Shown here one piece after another: positions 26,517 to 36,406 of a DNA stretch of 64,000 bases. Source of the DNA: Opitutia bacterium Tous-C4FEB. GTDB lineage: Bacteria > Verrucomicrobiota > Verrucomicrobiia > Opitutales > Opitutaceae. Made by a program: the position numbers and the translations under genes. The stretch covers positions 1 through 64,000 of the forward strand of contig NEVA01000003.1 in the NCBI GenBank assembly GCA_002304445.1, written 5' to 3'. Under the pieces are notes generated by a model, which ran no database searches, had not been told where the DNA came from, and saw nothing but the letters and a program-made list of their open reading frames with translations. Position 1 is the stretch's first letter. The number at the start of each line of letters is the position of its first letter.

Positions 26517-27566
26517 ATGGCCTCTTCCGCACCTCTCGGCTTCGGTATTTTGGGACTCGGTTTGATCGCCGACTTTCACGCCCGAGCCATCGCTGCCGCC
26601 GCCGGCGCCCGACTCGTTGCCGTCTGCGGTCGCTCACCGGAGAAAACTCAAGCCTTCGCCGCCACGCATGGGGCCGATTTCGCCACGACCGATTTCTCGG
26701 CGTTCCTCGCGCACCCCGGCCTCGACGTCGTCTGCATCACCACGCCCAGCGGCGCGCATTTGGAGCCCGCCCTCGCCGCCGCCCGCGCTGGCAAACACCT
26801 CGTCATCGAGAAACCGATCGAGATCACTTTACCCCGAATCGACGAGCTACTCGCCGCCGCGACGGCAGCCGGCGTGACACTGATGCCTATTTTTCAATCA
26901 CGCTTCGGCTCAGGCGCCCGCACGGTGAAAGCCGCCGTCGCCGCCGGTCGCCTCGGGCGCCTGAGCCTCGCCAGCGCCTTTGTGAAGTGGCAACGGACCC
27001 CTAGCTATTACGCCGACAGTTGGCACGGCACGTTTGCCCTCGACGGCGGCGGCGCGCTGATGAATCAGGGCATCCACGCGGTCGATTTGCTGCAGTGGTT
27101 CGCCGGCCTGCCGGCCGACGTTTTTTCCCGCAACACCCGCCGCGTCCACCTCGGCATCGAGGTCGAAGACACCGCCGTCGCCTCGCTGCGTTTTCCCTGC
27201 GGGGCGCTCGGCACGATCGAGGCCACCACCGCCGCCTATCCCGGCTGGGCCCGCCGCATCGAACTCTGCGGGGAAAACGGCTCCATCGTTCTCGAAGACG
27301 ACCGAATTCTCCGCTGGGATTTCCGCACCCCCCAACCCGAAGACGCCGCCATCCTCGCCGCCAAACCGGACGACTCCATGCGCGCCGGCGCCAGCGCACC
27401 CGGAGCGATGAGCCACGAAGGTCATTTCCGCCAAATTGAGAATTTGGTCGCCGCCCTGCGCCACGGCGCATCCCTTGCCGTCGACGGACCCGAGGCCCGG
27501 AAGGCTGTCGCCCTCATCCTCGCCCTTTACCGCTCCGCCCAGTCCGGCCAACCCGTCGCGCTGTAA
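26517..27566 (+). CDS. Gfo/Idh/MocA family oxidoreductase
   Basis: The 349-residue NAD(P)-dependent oxidoreductase has an N-terminal Rossmann domain (GILGLGLIADFH) and the EKPIEI segment with the conserved Lys-Pro. The C-terminal substrate domain contains GGGALMNQGIHAVDLL, the usual position of the catalytic Asp/His pair. Such enzymes oxidise or reduce sugars, inositols or their derivatives. It is eight bases upstream of an MFS transporter gene, suggesting uptake and conversion of one sugar-like compound. The substrate is unknown. Confidence 0.92.
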   Translation: MASSAPLGFGILGLGLIADFHARAIAAAAGARLVAVCGRSPEKTQAFAATHGADFATTDFSAFLAHPGLDVVCITTPSGAHLEPALAAARAGKHLVIEKPIEITLPRIDELLAAATAAGVTLMPIFQSRFGSGARTVKAAVAAGRLGRLSLASAFVKWQRTPSYYADSWHGTFALDGGGALMNQGIHAVDLLQWFAGLPADVFSRNTRRVHLGIEVEDTAVASLRFPCGALGTIEATTAAYPGWARRIELCGENGSIVLEDDRILRWDFRTPQPEDAAILAAKPDDSMRAGASAPGAMSHEGHFRQIENLVAALRHGASLAVDGPEARKAVALILALYRSAQSGQPVAL

Positions 27567-27574
27567 TCACTTTC

Positions 27575-28939
27575 ATGTCCTCCACTGCACCCTCCGCCGC
27601 GAGCCCCGACCAGCCTTGGTATAAATTGATGACGAGCCAACACTGGTTCGTCTTCTCCGTCGCCTCGCTTGCGTGGCTCTTCGACTGCATGGACCAGCAG
27701 TTCTTCAACCTCGGCCGCGGCGCCGCAATGGAGCAACTCCTGCCCGATAAATCCAAAGCGGCCGAATACGGCTCCTACACGACTTCGGTGTTCCTCGTCG
27801 GCTGGGCCGTCGGCGGCCTGCTCTTCGGCGCGATGGGCGACATTTACGGCCGGGCCAAGATTCTAACCGTCTCCGTGCTGCTCTACTCGGTGTTCACCGG
27901 CCTGAGCGCGCTCTCCACCGGCTTCTTTGATTTCTGCGTTTACCGCTTCCTCACCGGCATGGGCGTCGGCGGCGTCTTCGGTCTCGCGGTCGCACTCGTC
28001 GCCGACACCGTCCCCGACAAAGCCCGCGCGCCCGCCCTCGGTCTGCTCCAGTCCCTCTCTAGCATCGGCAACATCAGCGCCGCCCTGATCGGCATGGGCA
28101 TCGCCGCCCTCGCCGCCCATCACCTGCTCCCCGGCGGACTCACCACTTGGCAGGCCATGTTTCTGGTCGGCTCCACCCCGGCCTTTCTCTGCGTCTTCAT
28201 TTTGGCGAAACTCAAAGAGCCCCAAAAATGGGTCGACGCCAAAGCGTCCGGAAAAATTTCCGGCATCAAATTCGGTTCCTACGGCGCCCTCCTCTCGCAC
28301 CCGCGCTGGCGCAAACACGCCTGGGCCGGTCTCGCCCTTTGCAGCGCGGGCATCATCGGCCTCTGGGGCATCGGTAATTTCCACCCAACGATCGTCTCTT
28401 CCGTCGTCGTCGAACATCTCAAGAATTCCGGCATCTCCCCCGAAAAACTCGCCAGCGAGAAAGCCTTCTGGACTTCCGTCGCGCTGCTTTTGCAGAACGT
28501 TGGTGCGTTCTTCGGCATGACCGCGATGGCCAAGCTCGCGCAAATCAAGGGCCGCAAGTTCGCCTTCGCCCTCGCCCTCTTTCTCTCCTTCGCCTCGACC
28601 ATCCTCGTCTTCAAGGGCCTGCGCGAATTCAGTGACATTTTCTGGATGATCCCGCTCATGGGCTTCGGCCAACTCGGTGTCTTCGCCGTCTACGCGATTT
28701 ACTTGCCCGAACTTTTCCCGACCAGCCTCCGCGCCACCGGCACCAGCTTCTGTTACAACTTCGGCCGCCTCGTCGCTGCGACCGCGCCGTTCACGATCGG
28801 CCAGATCACCAAGAGCCTCGGCGGCAACCTCGAGGGCTTCCGCACTGCCGGCATCGCCGTCAGCTTTGTGCTGCTCCTCGGCATTTTGGTCCTCCCGCTG
28901 CTCCCCGAGACCAAAGACAAGCCCCTCCCCGACGAATAA
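27575..28939 (+). CDS. MFS transporter
   Basis: The 454-residue protein has twelve predicted transmembrane segments and the loop 2-3 motif GAMGDIYGRAKIL of the major facilitator superfamily. Acidic residues in helix 1 (FDCMDQQFF) recall the sialate/aromatic-acid branches, which are proton symporters. A central cytoplasmic loop follows helix 6. The eight-base gap from the Gfo/Idh/MocA gene indicates an operon, so it probably imports that enzyme's substrate or a precursor. Confidence 0.9.
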   Translation: MSSTAPSAASPDQPWYKLMTSQHWFVFSVASLAWLFDCMDQQFFNLGRGAAMEQLLPDKSKAAEYGSYTTSVFLVGWAVGGLLFGAMGDIYGRAKILTVSVLLYSVFTGLSALSTGFFDFCVYRFLTGMGVGGVFGLAVALVADTVPDKARAPALGLLQSLSSIGNISAALIGMGIAALAAHHLLPGGLTTWQAMFLVGSTPAFLCVFILAKLKEPQKWVDAKASGKISGIKFGSYGALLSHPRWRKHAWAGLALCSAGIIGLWGIGNFHPTIVSSVVVEHLKNSGISPEKLASEKAFWTSVALLLQNVGAFFGMTAMAKLAQIKGRKFAFALALFLSFASTILVFKGLREFSDIFWMIPLMGFGQLGVFAVYAIYLPELFPTSLRATGTSFCYNFGRLVAATAPFTIGQITKSLGGNLEGFRTAGIAVSFVLLLGILVLPLLPETKDKPLPDE

Positions 28940-29262
28940 GCCGCAGTCTGACGCCCCGGGCGGCACGCGCCCCGTCCCTGTGCGCGGGGTGACTATTGCC
29001 AGTAGGCGGGGTGATCCCACCCCGCTCCGGCAGCGACCCGCCGCCCAGCCTCACCTACGAAGGCGATTAGCCTAGGTTGCGGCCGAAAATTTCCCCTTCT
29101 GCCTCTCCGTTCCTGCGCGGTTCACGCGGTCTCCGAATTTCCCCCTTCCCCTTTCGCGCCCATCCGCGTGATTCGCGGGCAACTTCGATTCTTCTGCGAT
29201 CCCTCCGTCCCCTTTTTCTGTGTATTCCGCGGATTCCATAGGCCACTCTTCCGCGCCCGCCC
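28940..29262. other. Intergenic region with hairpin and protein-like repetitive sequence
   Basis: About 320 bases separate the MFS gene from the next gene. It holds a short perfect hairpin (29006-29025). From about 29080 to 29240 the pyrimidine-rich plus strand has a minus-strand reading of the form NTQKKGTEGSQKN...ITRMGAKG. I associate that type with dispersed intergenic repeats in Verrucomicrobiota genomes; this cannot be confirmed within one window. No gene is recognised. Confidence 0.35.
29006..29025. repeat. Short perfect inverted repeat
   Basis: GCGGGGTG (29006-29013) and CACCCCGC (29018-29025) with an ATCC loop. It lies about 70 bases after the MFS stop; without a T-tract it is only a possible transcript end. 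Confidence 0.5.
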
Positions 29263-30593
29263 GTGAACTCGCTTCGCCTTCCCCTCCTCCTCGCCGTCGC
29301 CGCACTTCTGCCCGCGCCCGCCGGCGCCCAGAGCGAGCCCGACTACGAGCGCGCTCCTATCCGCTACTCCACAGCGACGCCCGACAACGCCGTCACGCGT
29401 CTCCAGGCCCGCCTCGCCATCGGCGACCTCAAACTTGCCGGCTCCGAACTCAATCAACTCCGCACGATTCTCGGCGAACTCGGGGTCTCGCCCGCCAGCC
29501 AGACCCTTGCCTTCTCCCGCACGAGTTTTCAACGCACGCGCATCCGGCCCGATCATCCCCGCGCACTTTATTTCTCCGACTCCGTCTATGTCGGCTGGGT
29601 GCCCGGCAGCCTCGTCGAGATCATCGCGATCGATCCGCAACTCGGACCCGTCTTCTACTCGCTCGCGTTGCCCGGCACCCGCTCCGCTGCGCCCGCGATC
29701 AAGACTGCCTGCGCTGCCACGGCGGGGCCTTCGTGCGCGAAATTCCCGGGCTCTTCGTCCGCTCGCTCTTCGTCGACGCCGCCGGCGACCCGCTCCTGCG
29801 CCACGGCACGCAAATCGTCGATGACGAGACCCTCTTCGCCGAACGCTGGGGCGGCTGGTATGTCACCGGCTACCGGGGCGCCGCTCCCCACCGCGGCAAC
29901 GTCTTCTCCAGCGAACGCGGCGATGCCCTCGTCTTCGCTCCCGCCCCCGCCCGCCCTGAGGAACTCTCCGCCTTCTTCGATCCTTCCGCCTATCTTCAAC
30001 CCACCAGCGACATCGTCGCGTTGCTCGTCGCCGAGCACCAGATGTCGGTCCAAAACAGCTTCACCCGCGCGGGCTTTGCCGTCCGCCGCATGATCGACTA
30101 CCAGCACAGCCTCCAAAAAACCTTCCACGAGCCGCAGACCGACGAGCCCGCCTACGACATCGTCAAAAGCGTGCTGAACGGCGCGGTGCAGGATGTCGTC
30201 GACCGCCTGCTCTTCCGCGCCGCCGCACCGCTCCCACCTGGCGTCACCGGCGACCCGGCCTACCAGGCAGCGTTCACCGCCGCCGCGCCGCGTAGTCAGT
30301 CCGGCGCTTCACTCCGCGACCTGCAACTCACCGACCGCCTCTTCGCCCAGCGCTGCAGCTACCTCATCTACTCCGAATCTTTTCACGCTCTTCCCGATCT
30401 CCTGCGACACCGCATCCTCGACCGCCTCGGCACCGCGCTGCTCTCCCGCGATCCCGCCGACCGCTACGCCTACCTCCGGACCGAGGAGAAAGAACGCATC
30501 CACGCCATTTTGCTCGAAACTCACCCCACCGCCCGAGCCCGTTGGTCGCGCCCGCCCGCCGCCGGAAGCGCTAACACCGTCACGCTGCGCTGA
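29263..30593 (+). pseudogene. Secreted protein with a single CXXCH haem motif, frameshifted
   Basis: A GTG at 29263 opens a signal peptide (hydrophobic LPLLLAVAALL, then PAGAQ) and a frame that is protein-like to about 29680. From about 29690 the coding signal moves to another frame, which carries CLRCH (29706-29720) followed by GGAFVREIPGLFVRS and runs to 30593. Joining the two needs a one-base deletion in the sequence relative to an intact gene. The whole would be about 440 residues: a periplasmic protein with one c-type haem site. I do not recognise a named family. It is either a recent pseudogene or a sequencing error. Confidence 0.75.
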
Positions 30594-30647
30594 CGGCCCG
30601 GCGCACCCACCAGCCCGCACGCATCGATTCTCAACGCAACCCCCACC

Positions 30648-31043
30648 ATGGAAATCAAACGCAGTGGCACCCAGCCTTCCCAACCCGGCTCCGCAAATTG
30701 GTTCACAGGGGTCGTCCGGATCGATCCGCTCTTTCCCGCCACCGCGCCCGCCCGAGCGGCCGGCAACCGCGTCACCTTCGAGGCCGGCGCCCGCACCGCG
30801 TGGCACACCCACCCGCTCGGCCAGACTCTGATCGTGACCGCCGGCAGTGGCCGCGCCCAACGCTGGGGCGGCCCGATCGAGGAAATCCACCCCGGCGATG
30901 TGGTCTGGTTTCCGCCCGGCGAAAAACACTGGCACGGCGCCAGCCCCACCTCGGCCATGACCCATCTCGCGATTCAGGAGCACCTCGACGGGAAGGCCGT
31001 CGACTGGATGGCGCCCGTGACCGACTTGGAATATCTCGCCTAG
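30648..31043 (+). CDS. Cupin domain protein
   Basis: The 131-residue protein is a single cupin barrel with both metal motifs: motif 1 [13 protein letters not shown] (two His and Gln) and motif 2 [15 protein letters not shown] with a terminal His. The N-terminal [11 protein letters not shown] segment is typical of small cupins annotated as carboxymuconolactone-associated or hydroxynitrile-lyase-like. Metal binding is likely; the reaction is not predictable. It precedes the alcohol dehydrogenase gene by 39 bases. Confidence 0.88.
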   Translation: MEIKRSGTQPSQPGSANWFTGVVRIDPLFPATAPARAAGNRVTFEAGARTAWHTHPLGQTLIVTAGSGRAQRWGGPIEEIHPGDVVWFPPGEKHWHGASPTSAMTHLAIQEHLDGKAVDWMAPVTDLEYLA

Positions 31044-31082
31044 TCTGGCTAAATCCCGAAGTCCAAGCACCGTCCGCCCACT

Positions 31083-32147
31083 ATGTCCAAACCACGCGCC
31101 TACTCCGTCAAAGCTTACTCGGCCACCGACGCCAAATCACCCTTAGCCCAGACCACGATCCAGCGTCGCGAGCCGACCGACCGCGACGTGCAGATCGAAA
31201 TTCTCTTCTGCGGCGTCTGCCATTCCGACCTCCACTTCGCCCGCAACGAATGGCACTTCACCCAGTATCCCGCCGTGCCCGGCCACGAGATCGTCGGCCG
31301 CGTGACCAAAGTCGGTGCCGCGGTCACCAAATTCAAGCCCGGCGACCTCGCCGGCGTCGGCTGCCTGGTGGATGCCGATCTCTCCTGCCCTCAGTGCAAA
31401 AAAGGCTTCGAGCAATTCTCGCCGACGATGGTCGGCACCTACGGCGGCACCGACAAGCACCTCGGCGCGCCGACCCTCGGCGGCTACTCCGAGGCCATCG
31501 TCGTGGACGAACATTTTGTTCTGCGGATTCCGCAAAACCTGAACCTCGCCGCCGTCGCGCCGCTGCTTTGCGCCGGCATCACCACTTATTCACCGCTGCG
31601 GCACTGGAAAGTCGGACCCGGGAAGAAAGTCGGAATCGTCGGGCTCGGCGGTCTCGGCCACATGGGCGTCAAATTCGCCCGGGCGTTTGGCGCCCACGTC
31701 GTCGTCCTCACGACCTCCGAAAGCAAAAAAGCCGACGCGCTCCGCCTCGGCGCCCACGAAGTCATCGTCTCCACCCACGCCGCCGAGATGGCGAAGCACG
31801 CGGGGACCTTTGACTTCATTCTCGACTGCGTTTCCGCGGAGCACGACGTCAACGCCTACCTCGGCCTGCTCGCGGTCGACGGCAATCTTACCTTGGTGGG
31901 ACTACCCGAAAAGCCGCTGCTAATCGCCCCGTTTGCCTTGGTCATGGGACGGAAGAGCCTCTCCGGCTCGCTCATCGGCGGCATCGCGGAGACGCAAGAG
32001 ATGCTCGATTTCTGCGGGCAACACGGGATCACCTGCGACATCGAGTTGATCCGCATGGATCAAATCAACGAAGCCTACGACCGCCTGTTGAAGAGCGATG
32101 TGAAATACCGCTTCGTGATCGACCTCTCGTCGCTTAAGTCGAGTTAG
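31083..32147 (+). CDS. Zinc-dependent NAD(P) alcohol dehydrogenase (YahK/CAD type)
   Basis: The 354-residue medium-chain dehydrogenase has catalytic zinc ligands in FCGVCHSDLH and PGHEIVG and the cofactor motif GLGGLGHMGVKFA. YahK/CAD-type enzymes reduce aldehydes to alcohols with NADPH. The structural zinc lobe is unusual: where relatives have four Cys, this protein reads DADLSCPQCKKGFEQFS, keeping two Cys with Asp and Ser at the other two positions. The second zinc may therefore be weakly bound or missing. The overall fold assignment is secure. Confidence 0.9.
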   Translation: MSKPRAYSVKAYSATDAKSPLAQTTIQRREPTDRDVQIEILFCGVCHSDLHFARNEWHFTQYPAVPGHEIVGRVTKVGAAVTKFKPGDLAGVGCLVDADLSCPQCKKGFEQFSPTMVGTYGGTDKHLGAPTLGGYSEAIVVDEHFVLRIPQNLNLAAVAPLLCAGITTYSPLRHWKVGPGKKVGIVGLGGLGHMGVKFARAFGAHVVVLTTSESKKADALRLGAHEVIVSTHAAEMAKHAGTFDFILDCVSAEHDVNAYLGLLAVDGNLTLVGLPEKPLLIAPFALVMGRKSLSGSLIGGIAETQEMLDFCGQHGITCDIELIRMDQINEAYDRLLKSDVKYRFVIDLSSLKSS

Positions 32148-32234
32148 ACCGCTTGTCCGCTGCTGTTAGCCTGGAAACCGGTAGCGTCCAATCGGCGCTT
32201 GCGCGGCTCGTGTGCGCTATCGTGAAGTGTGGGG

Positions 32235-33992
32235 ATGCATGTTTCGTTCGATATCGCCTCGTCACTGGACCAAGCCTTGAGAACCGCCGCCGTCGCCGCC
32301 GGCTTGGAGCCCGAGAGCTTTAGTCCCGAGGTGCGGGCGGCCGATCCGCGCCACGGTGACTTTCAAGCCAATGGTGTCCTCGCCTACGCGAAGGCCCGCA
32401 AACTCAACCCTCGCGCCTTGGCCGAGCAAATCATTGCCGCGCTCCCTCCCGGAGTGGGCGAACGTTGCTCCGTTTCGATTGCCGGCCCGGGGTTCATCAA
32501 CTTCCTGCTCAAGCCCGAGTCGTTGCTCCAATGGATCACGGCGCAAGATACGACCGAGCGTCTCAAATCAGGCGCCACCTCGCTGCACCACGGTCAGAAA
32601 TATGTGGTCGATTTCAGTTCCCCGAACACCGCGAAGCAGCTTCATGTCGGTCACGTCCGGGGCATGGTGATCGGCGAAGCAATTTGCCGCTTGCTCGCCT
32701 TTTGTGGCGCCGAGGTGATCCGGGACAATCACATCGGCGATTGGGGCACCCAATTTGGTAAACTCATCTGGGGCTACAAACACCATCTCGACCAAGCCGC
32801 GCTGGCCAACGACCCGCTTGAGGAACTCGAACGGCTCTATAAACTCACGGACGCTGCGACCAAGTCCGACTCTTCTGTCCTCGATGCCGTCCGCGCCGAA
32901 TTGGTTCTGCTTCAATCCGGCGATGCCGAAAACTTGGCGCTTTGGAAAAAAATCATCGCCCTGAGTTCCGGGGCGTTCACCGAAATCTACCGACTGCTCG
33001 ACATCCACTTTGACCACCAGCTGGGCGAGAGTTTCTACAACGACAAATTGCCTGCCGTCTACGCCGAGCTCGAATCTACGGGCCTCGCATCGGAGTCACA
33101 AGGCGCCCTGGTCGTTTTCCATCCCGAACACCCGCGCTTCAAGACCCAGCCGTTTATCGTCCGCAAGTCCGATGGCGCGGCGAATTACGCCTCCACCGAT
33201 TTGGCCACCATGCTCTACCGGACGGAGCACTTTCACGCCGACGCAATCGCCATCCTCACCGACGCACGCCAAGCCGACCATTTTGAACAGCTTTGGTTGA
33301 CCACTGAAAAATGGTTCATGAGGACGGGCCGTGCTCTCCCCCGCTTCACGCATGTTTCTTTTGGCTCAATCCTTGGCGAAGACGGGAAAGCCATAAAGAC
33401 CCGGTCCGGCGATCCCATAAAGCTAAAGGCTCTTTTGGCCGAAGCCGTGGATCGCGCATTTGTCCTCGTAACGGCCAAAGCCCCGGAACTGCCGGAGACC
33501 GAACGTCGCAATATCGCCACGGCGGTGGGGCTTGGGGCTATCCGCTATGCCGATCTCGCGCAGAATCGCAGCAGCGATTACATTTTTTCTTGGGATAAAA
33601 TCCTCTCTTTTGAAGGCAACACCGCACCCTACCTCCTTTACGCGGTTTCCCGGGTGCGCTCGATCTTCCGCAAAGCCGGACTGGAGCCAAACGATGCGGC
33701 CGCCGTGATCGCGGCGACTCCGCCCGAAAGCCCCGCGGAGCTCGCACTCGCTCGCAAACTGATCGCATTCCCTGTCACGCTGAAGCTCACGACCGATCAA
33801 CTGAGACCCCACTTTCTTTGCACCTATCTTTACGAACTCGCAGGTGAGTTTAGCAGCTTCTACGCGGCGGAAAAAGTCGTCGTCGATGACCCATCGATCC
33901 GCGCCCGACGGCTGCTGTTGTGCAGCCGAACGCTCCTGTTGCTTGAGACGGGGCTGCATCTTTTGGGCCTTCGCACGCTCGTCCGCATGTAG
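32235..33992 (+). CDS. argS: Arginyl-tRNA synthetase
   Basis: The 585-residue class I synthetase charges tRNA-Arg. It has the N-terminal Add-1 domain, the HIGH-like signature HVGHVRG after SSPNTAKQ, an NHIGDWGTQFG segment, and a C-terminal DALR anticodon domain (DYIFSWDKIL, NTAPYLLYAVSRVRSI). The class I KMSKS position reads GEDGKAIKTRSG, as usual for ArgRS. An in-frame GTG at 32229 is an alternative start two codons upstream. Confidence 0.96.
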   Translation: MHVSFDIASSLDQALRTAAVAAGLEPESFSPEVRAADPRHGDFQANGVLAYAKARKLNPRALAEQIIAALPPGVGERCSVSIAGPGFINFLLKPESLLQWITAQDTTERLKSGATSLHHGQKYVVDFSSPNTAKQLHVGHVRGMVIGEAICRLLAFCGAEVIRDNHIGDWGTQFGKLIWGYKHHLDQAALANDPLEELERLYKLTDAATKSDSSVLDAVRAELVLLQSGDAENLALWKKIIALSSGAFTEIYRLLDIHFDHQLGESFYNDKLPAVYAELESTGLASESQGALVVFHPEHPRFKTQPFIVRKSDGAANYASTDLATMLYRTEHFHADAIAILTDARQADHFEQLWLTTEKWFMRTGRALPRFTHVSFGSILGEDGKAIKTRSGDPIKLKALLAEAVDRAFVLVTAKAPELPETERRNIATAVGLGAIRYADLAQNRSSDYIFSWDKILSFEGNTAPYLLYAVSRVRSIFRKAGLEPNDAAAVIAATPPESPAELALARKLIAFPVTLKLTTDQLRPHFLCTYLYELAGEFSSFYAAEKVVVDDPSIRARRLLLCSRTLLLLETGLHLLGLRTLVRM

Positions 33993-34088
33993 GTTAACAA
34001 ATTCCGAGTAACCGATTCTCGTCCCGCAGCAGACTGTGCTCGAAATCAGCCTTGCCGCGCCTATGTCCGACTCCAACCTCAACGGCCA

Positions 34089-34844
34089 ATGGACACGCAG
34101 GAATTTTACATCCGCCATGCGTCCGAGACCGATGCGCGAGGCCCCTACAATCTTGAGGAGATGGTTTCCCTCGCCGAGACCGGCAGCGTCACGGTCGAAA
34201 CCCTTTATTACGACGCCACCACCGAGCGATGGGCCGTCATCGGCGACAATCCGGCCGTGAAAACAGGGATTTTCCCGGAAAAGAAAAAACTTACGATCAA
34301 GGCCGGGGAGACGCTCGGTTCGAACAATAAACCGAAGGCGGACAACCTCGCTCCGAGCACGGTCGACGATATGCTCGCAGCCGCCGAAGGTCTGCGCGAC
34401 GATACCAAGCACAAAAGAAGCGGTGAAATTACTACCAGCCGGCCAACGGCAATCGGGATGTGGGCAATTGTGGTCATGTCCGTATTGAGTTCCGCTGGCG
34501 GGATGCTACCGGCAGTCGATGTCCTAATGTCGCTCGATCCGATCAAGATCGCGACCAACCCATTAGCTTTGATCGGCGTGATTGATTTGGTTTTTGCCGT
34601 CTTTATCGGCCTCGGAATCGTGAATTTGTATCCGGTGGTTCGTTTCCGCGCCGCACTCGGTCTGGGATTCTTTGGCTTGATCTTCTTCATTCAAGGTCTG
34701 CACACACCGATGTTGGCTGCCATCGCCGGCTCCGTTAGCTTATATCTCTGCACCATTTTCATCAGCCTGTTGCCGGTGATTATCTCAGCGGGAGTTGGTA
34801 TCACCGCGCTTGGCTATTTGGCCTTCCAGCTCAGTTCCAACTGA
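34089..34844 (+). CDS. GYF_2 domain membrane protein
   Basis: The 251-residue protein has an N-terminal GYF_2 (DUF4339) domain (FYIRH...GPYNLEEMVSLAETGSV and a WAVIGD end, residues about 5-55). A hydrophilic linker is followed by about four to five transmembrane helices from residue 120. GYF_2 domains are protein-interaction modules on membrane proteins in Gram-negative bacteria; no enzymatic role is apparent. It precedes the YihY-family gene by 24 bases, suggesting co-expression. Confidence 0.8.
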   Translation: MDTQEFYIRHASETDARGPYNLEEMVSLAETGSVTVETLYYDATTERWAVIGDNPAVKTGIFPEKKKLTIKAGETLGSNNKPKADNLAPSTVDDMLAAAEGLRDDTKHKRSGEITTSRPTAIGMWAIVVMSVLSSAGGMLPAVDVLMSLDPIKIATNPLALIGVIDLVFAVFIGLGIVNLYPVVRFRAALGLGFFGLIFFIQGLHTPMLAAIAGSVSLYLCTIFISLLPVIISAGVGITALGYLAFQLSSN

Positions 34845-34868
34845 CGTGGCGGACGGCAGTCGCTCTCC

Positions 34869-36341
34869 ATGAAGCGATTAATCGAGATAAGACTCCGACT
34901 GTCGAAACTCTACCGGAAAGAAATCTGGTCCTCGAGCCACCTGAAGGACAATTCACCGCGCGGCTGGCTCTACGCCGCACTCAGGGTGACATCCATTACC
35001 TGGACCGTTTTCAATGAAACCAAGATTCCTGCGCGGGCGGCAGCCCTGAGTTTCGGCTCTCTTCTTGGATTAGGCCCGCTGGTAGCGAGCGCCGTGCTGA
35101 TCGGCGGATTTGTTCTCGGCAAAGACAGCGATCCAAGCCTTATCGCAAACCGGCTCGGCGTGCTCATGGAGCAAGTCGCACCCCAATTGCGCCAACTCAA
35201 TTCCTTGGACGCCGCCGGCAATCCGACTTCGGCCACGGCCAGCCCTGAAGTCGTGAAAGTGATCAGCGACATCATTGCCGCGGCTCGCTCGGGCGCGGGT
35301 GTAGCCGGAACAACCGCAGGGGCATTTTCAATCATTCTGATCGTTCTTCTGCTCTTCAAGTCGATCGAGGATGCCTTCAATGACATTTGGGGCGTCCGTT
35401 TGGGCCGCTCACTCTTGATGCGGATCGTCTTTTATTGGACCACGCTGACTCTCGGGGCGGTCTTGTTTTTTTCCAGCCTAGCCCTGCTCGGGGCAAGTGC
35501 GGTCGTAAACGTTTTCCAACAGCTTCCTGGTGGAAGTGATTTACAGGCGTTACTGCGGTGGATGCTGCCCGTTTTTTCACTCACGCTTCTAGTCGGAATT
35601 TTGACCCTTGTTTACCGGGTGATTCCAAACACTCACGTTTTCTGGCGTGCAGCCTTTGTCGGGGCGGTCGTGGTCGCCGCCCTGCTTTTGCTGAACAATG
35701 TCGTCGCCCTGCTCTACGTGCGGCGCGTGGTTCTTGAACGCAGCCTCTACGGCTCCTTGGCCATCTTTCCGGTATTCATGCTAGGGCTGTATATTTTTTG
35801 GCTCTACGTGCTCATCGGCGGCGTGATCAGCTATGCCGTCCAGAATGTCCATTTTCGCAACAGCCAGGCCGCATGGGGCAGTCTGTCCGAATCAATGCGT
35901 GAACGCCTTTCCTTGGTCGTGCTTCTAACTATCGGTCGGAGATTTCAAAACTGCTTGCCTGCCACTTCGGCCGCCCAACTGGGTGATATGCTCAAGGTTC
36001 CGACTCAGATTTTGAACGAATGCCTAAACCGCCTCGTCCTAATGGAACTGATCACAACGTTGCGCCCTGTTTCCGGTACGTCGGCCACGGAGTATCTCTA
36101 CCAACCGGCGCGGCCATTAAATCGAATAAGTCTCAATGAATTCAAGAATCTCGACGACAACTTTGGCGATGATCCGATAGGTCAGGCTCTCGAACAGATG
36201 GATCCAATTTTGCATCACTATAACGACGCTTTGGAGCAACTAGGGCACCAATCATTCTTCAAGAAATCTCTTGAGGAGCTGTTCCTCGAACACCCGTTCA
36301 AAGATTCCAAACCTTCGCTCGAGAAGCTCAAGCACCCGTAG
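34869..36341 (+). CDS. YihY/BrkB family membrane protein with C-terminal extension
   Basis: The 490-residue protein has six transmembrane helices of the YihY (UPF0761, once called RNase BN) type, including ARAAALSF near the N-terminus and GSLAIFPVFMLGLYIFWLYVLIGG late in the membrane part. Typical members are about 290-320 residues. The extra C-terminal 150 residues look like a winged-helix region (QLGDMLKVPTQILNECLNRLV) followed by a charged tail, as in longer YihY proteins of several phyla. The function is not established. Confidence 0.88.
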   Translation: MKRLIEIRLRLSKLYRKEIWSSSHLKDNSPRGWLYAALRVTSITWTVFNETKIPARAAALSFGSLLGLGPLVASAVLIGGFVLGKDSDPSLIANRLGVLMEQVAPQLRQLNSLDAAGNPTSATASPEVVKVISDIIAAARSGAGVAGTTAGAFSIILIVLLLFKSIEDAFNDIWGVRLGRSLLMRIVFYWTTLTLGAVLFFSSLALLGASAVVNVFQQLPGGSDLQALLRWMLPVFSLTLLVGILTLVYRVIPNTHVFWRAAFVGAVVVAALLLLNNVVALLYVRRVVLERSLYGSLAIFPVFMLGLYIFWLYVLIGGVISYAVQNVHFRNSQAAWGSLSESMRERLSLVVLLTIGRRFQNCLPATSAAQLGDMLKVPTQILNECLNRLVLMELITTLRPVSGTSATEYLYQPARPLNRISLNEFKNLDDNFGDDPIGQALEQMDPILHHYNDALEQLGHQSFFKKSLEELFLEHPFKDSKPSLEKLKHP

Positions 36342-36406
36342 CCTCAGGCATCGGATCAAAACTGTTTTTGGCCGCCAAGCCCTGCGGATTACACATCGCG
36401 GCGCCC

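Noticed and set aside
27863-29020. Minus-strand frame of 385 codons opposite the MFS gene
   Set aside because: Antisense shadow of a transporter; the translation is Gly/Glu/Ala repeats without any family resemblance.
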